DNA from: MED-G116 sp038147495
Lineage (GTDB): Bacteria; Pseudomonadota; Alphaproteobacteria; Puniceispirillales; Puniceispirillaceae
Reading direction: 5' to 3'
DNA: 64,000 nucleotides
Assembly: GCA_038147495.1 (NCBI GenBank)
Contig: JAYQTT010000014.1
Location: 1 to 64,000 of the forward strand
The notes beneath the pieces are model-generated. The model worked only from the letters and a program-made list of their open reading frames with translations. It ran no database searches and was not told the origin of the DNA. Of this stretch, positions 25,250 through 33,476 are shown in pieces. The translations under genes were made by a program, and so were the position numbers. Every line of letters begins with the position of its first letter. Position 1 is the stretch's first letter.

Positions 25250-27114
25250 CGCCGTCAAATGGCAAGAAGCCTGTTATCGTTACCCTTTCAGCCGTCGGGT
25301 TCAGCCTTGCCCGAAAGATCGCTGATGATCTTGGTGCTGAAATTCACGGTCACGCAACGCGCTGTCCGCAGGCTGATGTTACCTTCATCAAGGCTCGCCC
25401 GCATATTGGCGAATTGTTTGCCGCCGGACGCCCGATCATTGGGGTTTGTGCTGCCGGCATTTTGATCCGTTCAGTTGCCCCGTACCTGCAGCACAAAAGC
25501 CGCGATGCGGCTGTGCTGGCGGTGGCGGAAAATGGCGCCGATGTTGTGCCGCTGATTGGCGGGCACCATGGTGCCATCACATTGGCGAGCGAGGTTGCCA
25601 AAACTCTTGGCGCGAATCTGGCGGTGACAACAGCTGGCAATTTGCAATGGAACATTTCGCTGGATGAGCCACCTGCGGGATGGCGCCTTGCAAATCCTGC
25701 TGCTGCCGGCCGGATCATGCCGCGATTGCTGGCTGGTGATGGCGCGTTTATTGATGGCGAATGCGCCAGCATGCTTCAGGACTGGGTGATCGATGTGCCG
25801 CGCGGTGATGCGGTGACGCTGACCTTCACACGGCAAATGGTCGTGCCACACGAAAATCAGCTGGTCTATTGCCCACAGGATATGATTTTGGGGCTTGGCT
25901 GTGCGCGTGGCTGTTCTGTTGACGAAATGATGGATCTGGTGATGAGCAACTTGACCAGCGCCAACATAAATGCCGCCAGTGTCGCCGGAGTGTTTTCAGT
26001 CGATATCAAGGCGGATGAGCCCGCAATACAGGCAGTCGCCGATATGCTTGATGTGCCGTTTCGCGTCTTTGACGTTGCCACTCTGGAGGCTGAGACGCCA
26101 CGCCTTGCCAACCCGTCAAAGGTCGTTTTCGATGAAATCGGTTGTCATGGGGTGAGCGAGGCTGCCGCGCTGGCCGCTGCTGGCGCCGATGGCACGCTGG
26201 AAATCACCAAAAAGAAATCAGCCAATGCCACAATGGCGCTGGCCAGAATGCCATTTTCGCCGGACTCCGCGTTGCCGGGGCGTAAACCGGGCCGCGTGAT
26301 GCTGATTGGCATTGGGCCCGGACAGAGTGACTGGCGCACCCCAGAGGCTTCGCGCCTTGTGCAAAGCGCGGATGAGCTGGTCGGCTACGGTCTTTACATC
26401 GATATTCTTGGCCCGATGGCAGCGCATATTCCCCGGAAAGACTTCGCCCTTGGCGAAGAAGAGGCGCGGTGTCGCTATGCCCTTGAGACAGCCGCAACGG
26501 GCAAGGATGTGGCGATTATCTGTTCAGGTGATGCCGGTATCTATGCCATGGGGGCGCTGGTTTTTGAATTGCTGGATCGGGATCAGGATGCGGGTGGCGT
26601 GTCGCCTGCGGCCCGCCGCGTTGATGTGATGACAACTCCGGGCATTTCGGCCTTGCAGGCTGCAGCTGCTCGCTCAGGCGCGTTGCTCGGCCATGATTTC
26701 TGCACGATATCACTTTCAGACCTTTTGACCCCGTGGCAATCAATCGAACGCCGTATCCATGCGGCGGGTGCGGGTGATTTCGTCATCGCCTTTTATAACC
26801 CGGTTTCAAAGCGGCGCCGCACCCAATTGGCGAATGCGCGCGACATTCTGATGACCTATCGTGGTGGCGACACGCCAGTGCTTCTTGCCAGTAATCTGGG
26901 GCGTCAGGAGGAAAATCTGCGGTTTCGGACGCTGGAAACATTGGAAATTGACGAAGTCGATATGTTGACCGTAGTCATGGTAGGGGCCAGCACGTCAAGG
27001 CAAATTGACCTTGGGCGTGGATCGGTCATCTATACACCGCGCGGCTATGCAAAACATCTGGATCAGGCTGCTGATGCGCCTCTCCAATCCAAACAGAAAG
27101 AGGCCGGATCATGA
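25237..27114 (+). CDS. cobJ: Fusion of cobalt-precorrin-5A hydrolase (CbiG) and precorrin-3B C17-methyltransferase (CobJ/CbiH)
   Basis: 625 residues from a GTG, overlapping cobI by 13 bases. Residues 1 to about 340 are CbiG: GRPIIGVCAAGILIRSVAPY and IGGHHGAITLASEVAKTLGA in the centre, and a CobE-like C-terminal domain with LGLGCARGCSVDEMMDLVMS. From about 350 a tetrapyrrole methylase follows: VMLIGIGPGQSDWRTPEASR, ICSGDAGIYAMGALVFE, TTPGISALQAAAARSGALLG and FYNPVSKRRRTQLANARDIL. CbiG opens the ring-A lactone and releases acetaldehyde after anaerobic ring contraction; CobJ/CbiH contracts the ring while methylating C-17. Joining both fits a cobalt-dependent ring contraction, since no CobG monooxygenase gene is seen. 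Confidence 0.94.
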   Translation: MDQIAPSNGKKPVIVTLSAVGFSLARKIADDLGAEIHGHATRCPQADVTFIKARPHIGELFAAGRPIIGVCAAGILIRSVAPYLQHKSRDAAVLAVAENGADVVPLIGGHHGAITLASEVAKTLGANLAVTTAGNLQWNISLDEPPAGWRLANPAAAGRIMPRLLAGDGAFIDGECASMLQDWVIDVPRGDAVTLTFTRQMVVPHENQLVYCPQDMILGLGCARGCSVDEMMDLVMSNLTSANINAASVAGVFSVDIKADEPAIQAVADMLDVPFRVFDVATLEAETPRLANPSKVVFDEIGCHGVSEAAALAAAGADGTLEITKKKSANATMALARMPFSPDSALPGRKPGRVMLIGIGPGQSDWRTPEASRLVQSADELVGYGLYIDILGPMAAHIPRKDFALGEEEARCRYALETAATGKDVAIICSGDAGIYAMGALVFELLDRDQDAGGVSPAARRVDVMTTPGISALQAAAARSGALLGHDFCTISLSDLLTPWQSIERRIHAAGAGDFVIAFYNPVSKRRRTQLANARDILMTYRGGDTPVLLASNLGRQEENLRFRTLETLEIDEVDMLTVVMVGASTSRQIDLGRGSVIYTPRGYAKHLDQAADAPLQSKQKEAGS

Positions 27115-27905
27115 CGGTTTATTTTATCGGCGCCGGACCGGGTGATCCGGAATTGATCACTGTACGGGGTTTGCGTCTGATTGAAAGGTGTAAGCTGTGC
27201 CTTTACGCAGGATCACTGGTGCCTGAGGCCGTGGTCGCTGCCGCGCCGTCAGATGCGCGCCGGATCGACACTGCCTCAATGACCCTTGATGACATCATGG
27301 CAGAAATTGAGGCGGCGCATGCCAAGGGGCTTGATGTTGCGCGGGTGCATTCGGGTGATCCATCGCTTTATGGAGCGATTGCTGAACAGATCAGACGGCT
27401 TCAGGCAAAACAGATTGATTATCAGATTGTTCCGGGTGTGTCGGCCTATGCGGCGGCGGCGGCCGGCCTTGGCATTGAATTGACCGTTCCGGAAGTGACG
27501 CAGACGCTGATTCTGACGCGGACGGCGATGAAATCATCGGCCATGCCTCCGGGTGAGGATCTTGAAACGCTTGGCCGGACAGGGGCAACGCTTGCAATCC
27601 ATCTCTCGATCCGCAATTTGCGGCAGATTGAGCGTGATTTGACACCGCATTACGGCGCCGATTGTCCGGTTATTGTGGCCTATCGGGTGGGCTGGCCGGA
27701 CGAGACATATATTCACGCCACCCTTGCCACCGTTCGCAAGATTGTTCAGCAGGAAAAGATCACCCGCACCGCGTTGATCTTTGTCGGACGTGGGCTTGGT
27801 TATCAAGGCAATTTTCGCGACAGTGCTCTTTATGATGCGGCACATGCCCATGTCTTGCGGCCCAAGCGAGGCAATGCAGATGAGCGAGAAGCCGATACGG
27901 CCTAG
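27111..27905 (+). CDS. cobM: Precorrin-4 C11-methyltransferase
   Basis: 264 residues. It methylates C-11 of (cobalt-)precorrin-4 (CobM/CbiF). The SAM loop is FIGAGPGDPELITVRGLRLI, and YAGSLVPEAVVAAAP, VHSGDPSLYGAIAEQIRRL, PGVSAYAAAAAGLGIELTVP and AYRVGWPDETYIHATLATV are family landmarks. The ATG overlaps the cbiG/cobJ stop in ATGA. It is the last gene of this run and converges on cobB, with the stops overlapping by four bases. Confidence 0.95.
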   Translation: MTVYFIGAGPGDPELITVRGLRLIERCKLCLYAGSLVPEAVVAAAPSDARRIDTASMTLDDIMAEIEAAHAKGLDVARVHSGDPSLYGAIAEQIRRLQAKQIDYQIVPGVSAYAAAAAGLGIELTVPEVTQTLILTRTAMKSSAMPPGEDLETLGRTGATLAIHLSIRNLRQIERDLTPHYGADCPVIVAYRVGWPDETYIHATLATVRKIVQQEKITRTALIFVGRGLGYQGNFRDSALYDAAHAHVLRPKRGNADEREADTA

Positions 27906-29206
27906 CAAATGATGTGCGCGTAAGACCCGGCGACCGAACCTTTTACAAGACCCATGTTGCCGAGCACATTCCCCGTCATATCACGGGCAGAAAACAGCGG
28001 ATCGCCGTTTTCGAATGTGGCTTGCGTATAGTGAAATTCATGGCCGGTAATCGGCTGGTTGCCAAGCCAGCCAAGTTGGGCTGTGGCCAGAAGATTCCTG
28101 TAGCCAAGATGCAGCTTGCGTGCGGCAAAGCTTGTTTCCAGATCAAGCAGTCCAGCCATGTCAAAAGCGGTTCCACCAGAATCGATGATGCGCGTGCCAA
28201 GTGTCATGAAGCCACCGCATTCGCCATAAATTGGCACATTTGCTTTTGCCGCTTTTTGCAAGCCGGTGATGAAGCCAGTAGCCGTTGATAAAGTCGGCAA
28301 ATGCAGCTCGGGATATCCACCGGGCAAAAAGATGAAGTCTGCATCGGTGGCTGGGGCCTCATTATTCAGCGGTGAAAATGTATGGATTGTGGCGCCCATA
28401 TCACGCCAGCCTTCAAGCATATGCTGGTAATGAAAGCCGAACGCCACATCCAGTGCCATTGAAACGCTCTGTCCGGGCGGGGTGATCGGACAGGTGAGCA
28501 CCGCGGCGCGGGCAGGGGCAAGCGGTTGCGCCAGTGCGAGGAGCGCGCGGCAATCAATATGCGCCTCGACCAAATCCGCAGCGGCGTTGATGATCGTTTC
28601 CAACGCGCCCTGTGAAGCAAGATCACTGCTTTGCACGAGGCCCAGATGACGTGACGGGACGCTGGCGTCTGTAGAGACCGGCACCGATCCAATAAGGTGG
28701 ATGTCGTGTGCGGCAAGGGCTTCGGCGATCAATTTTTCATGACGGGCAGAGGCCACGCGGTTCAAAATCACACCGGCGAGATGGGTGTCCGGCGGCAATT
28801 CACGGGCAACGCCAGCCGCAAGCGCTGCGGCAGTTTGTGCCTGATGTCGGCAATCAATGACGAGAATAATCGCCGCGCCCAGCTTTTGTGCAATTTCCGC
28901 ACTGGAACCACGGCCACCATCGGTCCCGTCAAAAAGACCCATGACACCTTCTATGACAAGTGTTTCACCAACAGATCTCTCGGCAATGCCGAGCAGCATT
29001 TCATCCGACATCGCAACCGAGTCGAGGTTAAAGGCCGGTTTCCCGCATGCTGTGGCCAGAAAAGCTGTGTCGATGTAATCGGGACCAGCCTTTGCCGCAG
29101 CAATATCAGCACCTTGCCGATGCAGCGCACGGAGCAGCCCAAGTGTAAGTGTGGTTTTGCCGCTGCCCGAAGACAGGCCAGCAATGACCAGAGCGCGGCG
29201 TGCCAT
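27902..29206 (-). CDS. cobB: Cobyrinic acid a,c-diamide synthase
   Basis: 434 residues from the ATG at 29206; an in-frame TTG lies one codon upstream. It amidates the a and c carboxylates using glutamine. The N-terminal ATPase shows VIAGLSSGSGKTTLTLGLLR and AAKAGPDYIDTAFLATACGK, then VIEGVMGLFDGTDG. The C-terminal glutaminase shows FIFLPGGYPELHLPTLS and IYGECGGFMTLGTRI with the nucleophile cysteine, and EFHYTQATFENGDPLFSARD near the end. The start overlaps the cobA stop by one base (TGATG), so cobA-cobB form a unit opposite to the main run. Confidence 0.95.
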   Translation of the reverse strand: MARRALVIAGLSSGSGKTTLTLGLLRALHRQGADIAAAKAGPDYIDTAFLATACGKPAFNLDSVAMSDEMLLGIAERSVGETLVIEGVMGLFDGTDGGRGSSAEIAQKLGAAIILVIDCRHQAQTAAALAAGVARELPPDTHLAGVILNRVASARHEKLIAEALAAHDIHLIGSVPVSTDASVPSRHLGLVQSSDLASQGALETIINAAADLVEAHIDCRALLALAQPLAPARAAVLTCPITPPGQSVSMALDVAFGFHYQHMLEGWRDMGATIHTFSPLNNEAPATDADFIFLPGGYPELHLPTLSTATGFITGLQKAAKANVPIYGECGGFMTLGTRIIDSGGTAFDMAGLLDLETSFAARKLHLGYRNLLATAQLGWLGNQPITGHEFHYTQATFENGDPLFSARDMTGNVLGNMGLVKGSVAGSYAHIIC

Positions 29207-30099
29207 CAACCAGTTTCCGAGACAGCTCTCACCCCGAGCGGGTCAAGGTCACGCGGCGGTTCGCCTTGCATTTGGCCGATCCAGTCAAGGCACTGGCGCA
29301 TCAGGGCAACACGCCCGACACACACAATCGCTGGCGCGCCTATGCCACTGGCGGCGATGTCTTCTTGAATTCTGGACAGGCTGGTTTCAAGCACTTGCAT
29401 GTCTGGCCTTGTCGCATTGTTGACAATGGCAACAGGCTCATTTGGGTCACGTCCAGCGGCCAGTAATTTTGAACAGATTTCTGGCATATGTTTGATTGCC
29501 ATATACATGACAATCACTTGCGATCCCTTGGAAACAGCGTCCCAGTCGATCGCTGACGGCATCAAACCCGTACGGTCATGGCCTGAAAGAAAAGTTACTG
29601 ACTGGTTTACATCGCGATGCGTTACCGGAATGCCGGCATAGGCAAGCCCACCAATACCTGCAGAAATGCCTGGGATGATCCGCAGTTTTATACCGGCCTG
29701 AACCAGCGTCTGCGCTTCTTCACCCCCGCGACCAAACACAAAGGGATCGCCACCCTTGAGGCGCAAGACGCGATGTCCTGCCCGCGCCAATTCAATCAGG
29801 CGCAAGGAAATATCGCGTTGCTTTGGCGATGGTTTCCCCCCGCGCTTGCCTGCATATTCAATCATCGTGTCAGCTTTTGCCCAGCGCAGGAGCGAGCTGT
29901 CGACCAGCGCGTCATAGATGATCACATCTGCCTGCTGTAGTGCATTCAGCGCATGCAACGTCACGAGGCCGGGATCACCCGGTCCACCGCCGACCATCCA
30001 TACCCATCCGGGGCTAAATTCTGGCCAATCCATCCCCTCAAGGCTTGGCAGTGTGCCATTGGCCAGTGGGGTTTTGGGGATGTTGGTATCGTTGCTCAT
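29206..30099 (-). CDS. cobA: Uroporphyrinogen-III C-methyltransferase
   Basis: 297 residues from the ATG at 30099 (a GTG lies one codon upstream). It methylates uroporphyrinogen III at C-2 and C-7 to give precorrin-2, the branch point to cobalamin and sirohaem. Motifs are WMVGGGPGDPGLVTLHALNA, VIYDALVDSSLLRWA, LKGGDPFVFGRGGEEAQTLV, IIPGISAGIGGLAYAGIPVT and ATRPDMQVLETSL. There is no N-terminal CysG oxidase/ferrochelatase domain, so the dehydrogenase that makes sirohydrochlorin for CbiX must be elsewhere. An N-terminal extension of about 30 residues before the methylase domain is not conserved in this family as I know it. Confidence 0.95.
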   Translation of the reverse strand: MSNDTNIPKTPLANGTLPSLEGMDWPEFSPGWVWMVGGGPGDPGLVTLHALNALQQADVIIYDALVDSSLLRWAKADTMIEYAGKRGGKPSPKQRDISLRLIELARAGHRVLRLKGGDPFVFGRGGEEAQTLVQAGIKLRIIPGISAGIGGLAYAGIPVTHRDVNQSVTFLSGHDRTGLMPSAIDWDAVSKGSQVIVMYMAIKHMPEICSKLLAAGRDPNEPVAIVNNATRPDMQVLETSLSRIQEDIAASGIGAPAIVCVGRVALMRQCLDWIGQMQGEPPRDLDPLGVRAVSETG

Positions 30100-30277
30100 C
30101 ACGTTCTGATCATAATTACTGCAAGAGACATTTGCACGTAAAACCTGCCAAATGAACAGGCGTTTGCGGGGTCTTTGCCGGAGCGTTTCTATGGCACCGG
30201 AGTGCTACTGCCTTTTCTGTTGCTATAGCGTCTAGTTTACATTGTGTGGGCATGCCGACATCGGCTAGATTCCGACC

Positions 30278-31426
30278 ATGGCTGACGCGTCAAAGACACC
30301 TGCTTCACGAACCGGCAAAACTCTGTCCTCGAACCTGCGGTTTGGCTGGACAACGGGCACCTGTGCCACGGCAGCCGTCAATGCTGCCTATATGGCACTT
30401 GTTACCGGGCAATTTCCTGAAAAAGTGTCTGTGGTCACGCCGTCTGGCAAGCAGGCCGACCTTGACGTCAGCTTCACCCGTGAGCCGGGCGGGCACGACA
30501 CAGACCGCTGGCGTATGGCAGGAATTATCAAAGATGCTGGCGATGATCCGGATGTCACCCATGGTGCGTTGATTTGTGCGCGTGTTTCGGCCGCGCGGCA
30601 AGGTGATGGGGTGATTTTTATGGGCGGAGACGGCGTAGGCATCGTAACCAAGCCAGGATTGCCAATCGAGGTTGGCGAACCCGCAATCAATCCGGTGCCG
30701 CGCCAAATGATGCGCGAGATGATTACTGCACTTGCAGGAAGGTTGAATGGGCCACGTGATGTTGTGATTGAGATATCGGTTCCTGATGGCGCTGATATTG
30801 CGCTTCGGACATGGAACCCGCGCCTTGGTATTGAGGGAGGAATTTCCATTCTTGGGACAACCGGCGTTGTTCGGCCATTTTCCTGTTCTGCGTGGATAGC
30901 GTCTATCCATCGTGGCATTGACGTGGCGCGGGCCAACGGGTTGCCGCATGTCATGGGATCGACAGGTGCGACATCTGAAAATTTTGCCCGAAGCCGGTAT
31001 GACCTTCCGGATATAGCCTGTCTGGATATGGGGGATTTTGTGGGTGGCATGCTCAAATATTTGCGCGGCAATCCGGTTCCAAGCCTGACCATCGCTGGTG
31101 GTGCCGGCAAGATGGTGAAGTTTGCACAAGGCGCTGTTGACCTTCATTCCGCCCGCTCACAGGTTGATTTTGATCTTTTGGCGACATTGGCCAGTGATCA
31201 TGACATTGATCCGGAACCGGTCCGCCGGGCAAATACCGTGCTGGAAGTGATGTCAAACTTGAAAGGGGGCGACCGGGACAAACTTGCCAATGCTATCGCC
31301 GATGGCGCGCTGAACACGGCGACAAAATTATTAAAGGGGGCTGATATTGCCCTCGAAATACTGGTTGTCAGCCGAGATGGACAATTGCTTGGACAGGCAG
31401 GGTGTCTGCAAGGCAGGGCACAATGA
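30278..31426 (+). CDS. cbiD: Cobalt-precorrin-5B C1-methyltransferase
   Basis: 382 residues. CbiD methylates C-1 of cobalt-precorrin-5B in the early-cobalt pathway; the aerobic counterpart is CobF, which is not seen here. Signatures are LRFGWTTGTCATAAVNAAYM near residues 20-40, DGVGIVTKPGLPIEVGEPAI, ISVPDGADIALRTWNPRLGI, GGISILGTTGVVRPFSCSAW and DMGDFVGGMLKYLRGNPVPS. It is transcribed divergently from cobA with 178 bases between them, and its stop overlaps the cobK start (ATGA). Confidence 0.95.
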   Translation: MADASKTPASRTGKTLSSNLRFGWTTGTCATAAVNAAYMALVTGQFPEKVSVVTPSGKQADLDVSFTREPGGHDTDRWRMAGIIKDAGDDPDVTHGALICARVSAARQGDGVIFMGGDGVGIVTKPGLPIEVGEPAINPVPRQMMREMITALAGRLNGPRDVVIEISVPDGADIALRTWNPRLGIEGGISILGTTGVVRPFSCSAWIASIHRGIDVARANGLPHVMGSTGATSENFARSRYDLPDIACLDMGDFVGGMLKYLRGNPVPSLTIAGGAGKMVKFAQGAVDLHSARSQVDFDLLATLASDHDIDPEPVRRANTVLEVMSNLKGGDRDKLANAIADGALNTATKLLKGADIALEILVVSRDGQLLGQAGCLQGRAQ

Positions 31427-32226
31427 CATTACCACGAAAAAAACTGCTGGTTTTGGCGGGGACGCATGAGGCACGCCAGCTTGTCGAGAAACTTGCCGAT
31501 ACCGGTGCCTTTGAGATCATCGCCTCGCTTGCTGGTGCCACAAAGGCGCCTTTATCAATGGCGGCAAATGTCCGGACTGGTGGCTTTGGCGGTGCCGAAG
31601 GTCTGGCTGAATATTGCCGGGCCGAGTCGGTCGATGCGCTTGTCGATGTGACACATCCTTTCGCGCGGCATATCAGCCGAAATGCAGTAAAAGCAGCCGA
31701 GATGCGAGACATTCCGTGTTTTTCCTATGAACGGCCACCATGGGCGGCGCAACCGGGTGATGCGTGGCGTGAGTTTGCCAGTTGGCAGGACATGGTTGAT
31801 GCAATTCCGGCGGGGTGCAGGGTGTTTTTGGCCGGTGGCACCGCGTCAATCGAAGCATTTTGTGCGCGTGACGATATTCACCTGTGGGCACGGGCGTTGA
31901 ATGTTTCCGGCTACAATGATACCGACAAGCATCGCTTTTTGAACGCGATGCCAAATCAGGATATGAATGCCGAGGCAGACCTGTTTTCGAAATATGATAT
32001 TGAACTTTTGTGCTGCAAGAACGCCGGTGGCCGTGCCAGCATCGCCAAAATAGAGGCGGCGCGTTCGCTTGGCATACCAATTTGGCTTTTGGCGCGGGCA
32101 AAGAGAGAAAACAACGTGCCTCGCGAACAAATCCATGACAATGTTGAACAGCTTTTTGATGCTTTGATGCGGTTTGCCGGACACGCAACAGATGCCTTTG
32201 ACAATAAGACGGCCAGCAAGAGTTAG
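31423..32226 (+). CDS. cobK: Precorrin-6A/cobalt-precorrin-6A reductase
   Basis: 267 residues from the ATG at 31423, which overlaps the cbiD stop. It reduces the macrocycle of (cobalt-)precorrin-6A with NADPH (CobK/CbiJ). Landmarks are LLVLAGTHEARQLVEKLADT at the N-terminus, VDVTHPFARHISRNAVKAAE in the middle, VFLAGGTASIEAF, and the C-terminal CKNAGGRASIAKIEAARSLG and IPIWLLARA. The gene closes the main cobalamin locus; a thiolase gene follows after 21 bases, so read-through is possible. Confidence 0.93.
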   Translation: MTLPRKKLLVLAGTHEARQLVEKLADTGAFEIIASLAGATKAPLSMAANVRTGGFGGAEGLAEYCRAESVDALVDVTHPFARHISRNAVKAAEMRDIPCFSYERPPWAAQPGDAWREFASWQDMVDAIPAGCRVFLAGGTASIEAFCARDDIHLWARALNVSGYNDTDKHRFLNAMPNQDMNAEADLFSKYDIELLCCKNAGGRASIAKIEAARSLGIPIWLLARAKRENNVPREQIHDNVEQLFDALMRFAGHATDAFDNKTASKS

Positions 32227-32247
32227 AGAACAAAAAGGGAATTATTT

Positions 32248-33426
32248 ATGACTGAAAAAGTTGTCATTCTTGGCGGTAAACGCTCAGCAATCGGAAAATT
32301 TGGTGGATCGCTTGCGGATGTGCCACCATCACAACTTGGCACGATTGTCACAAAGGCTGCGTTGGAAAGCGTTAATGTTGCAGCTGCGGATGTTGATCAC
32401 AGTGTTTATGGCAATGTCCTTCATGGCGAAGCACGAGATGTCTATATCTCAAGGGTGATTGCGCTGGAGTCGGGCTTGCCGACGCATGCGCCGGCCTTGA
32501 CGGTGAATCGCCTGTGCGGTTCGGGCTTGCAGGCTATTGTCTCGGCGATTCAGTTGGTTCAGCTGGGTGATGCAAAGATCGCCATCGGTGGCGGCGTCGA
32601 ATCGATGTCGCGCGCGGGCTATCTCCTGCCTAAATTGCGGTTTGGGGCGAAAATGGGTGACGCGGCTGCGATCGATATGATGCTTGCGTCTCTTCATGAT
32701 CCGTTCGGCAACGGGCATATGGGCATCACCGCAGAGAACATTGCCGATAAATTCGGTGTCTCGCGTGAAGATCAGGATGATTTTGCTGTTGTCAGCCAGG
32801 AACGGGCAGCACGTGCTATCGCCGAGGGACGCTTTGTCGATCAGATTGTCGGTATCGATGTCGGGCGTGGCAAACATGCCCGGCATTTTGACGTTGATGA
32901 ACATCCTCGTGCCAGCAGCCGTGAGGATTTGGCAGGGCTTCGGGCGGCCTTCAAGGATGGCGGGAGTGTTACCGCCGGTAATGCGAGTGGTCTCAATGAT
33001 GGCGCGGCGGCAGTTGTGCTGGCCAGCGAGACCGAGGCTGAAAGGCGTGGTCTCAAACCGATGGCGAGGGTTTTGTCATACGGTTTTGCCGCTGTGCCGC
33101 CTGAAATCATGGGGATAGGGCCTGTACCCGCCAGCCGTATTGCGCTTGAGCGTGCCGGGATCGGCGTTGATGATCTCTATGTGATCGAATCGAATGAGGC
33201 GTTTGCAGCGCAGGCTTGTTATGTCAGCCGCGAGCTTGGTCTGGATCCGGAAAAGGTTAATCCGAATGGTGGTGCCATTGCGCTTGGCCATCCGGTTGGT
33301 GCAACAGGCGCGATCCTGACCCTGAAGCTTGTCCATGAATTGCAGCGCACGGGCGGGCGTTATGGCCTTGTTACACTGTGTATTGGTGGCGGGCAGGGCA
33401 TTTCAATGGTTGTGGAGGCCGTGTAA
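32248..33426 (+). CDS. Thiolase (acetyl-CoA C-acyltransferase)
   Basis: 392 residues, the standard thiolase length. It condenses or cleaves acyl-CoA and acetyl-CoA. The nucleophile cysteine is in VNRLCGSGLQAIVSAIQLVQ (about residue 90), the second active-site stretch is NPNGGAIALGHPVGATGAI with the catalytic histidine, and the C-terminal cysteine lies in LVTLCIGGGQGISMVVEAV. AAAAAGGGAATTATTT precedes the ATG. It is followed by a multifunctional 3-hydroxyacyl-CoA dehydrogenase gene, the usual beta-oxidation pairing. Sequence cannot separate a biosynthetic acetoacetyl-CoA thiolase from a degradative one. Confidence 0.93.
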   Translation: MTEKVVILGGKRSAIGKFGGSLADVPPSQLGTIVTKAALESVNVAAADVDHSVYGNVLHGEARDVYISRVIALESGLPTHAPALTVNRLCGSGLQAIVSAIQLVQLGDAKIAIGGGVESMSRAGYLLPKLRFGAKMGDAAAIDMMLASLHDPFGNGHMGITAENIADKFGVSREDQDDFAVVSQERAARAIAEGRFVDQIVGIDVGRGKHARHFDVDEHPRASSREDLAGLRAAFKDGGSVTAGNASGLNDGAAAVVLASETEAERRGLKPMARVLSYGFAAVPPEIMGIGPVPASRIALERAGIGVDDLYVIESNEAFAAQACYVSRELGLDPEKVNPNGGAIALGHPVGATGAILTLKLVHELQRTGGRYGLVTLCIGGGQGISMVVEAV

Positions 33427-33476
33427 GCATCTGCATAGGGCGTCCCTGAGGAATAATGGGTTTTTTGGAGCAGATT

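Noticed and set aside
30100..30277. Possible third cobalamin riboswitch between cobA and cbiD
   Set aside because: Isolated matches (GGTGCCATAG and CCCCGCAAACG on the minus strand) occur, but the B12 box and the GCCACTG block are missing.
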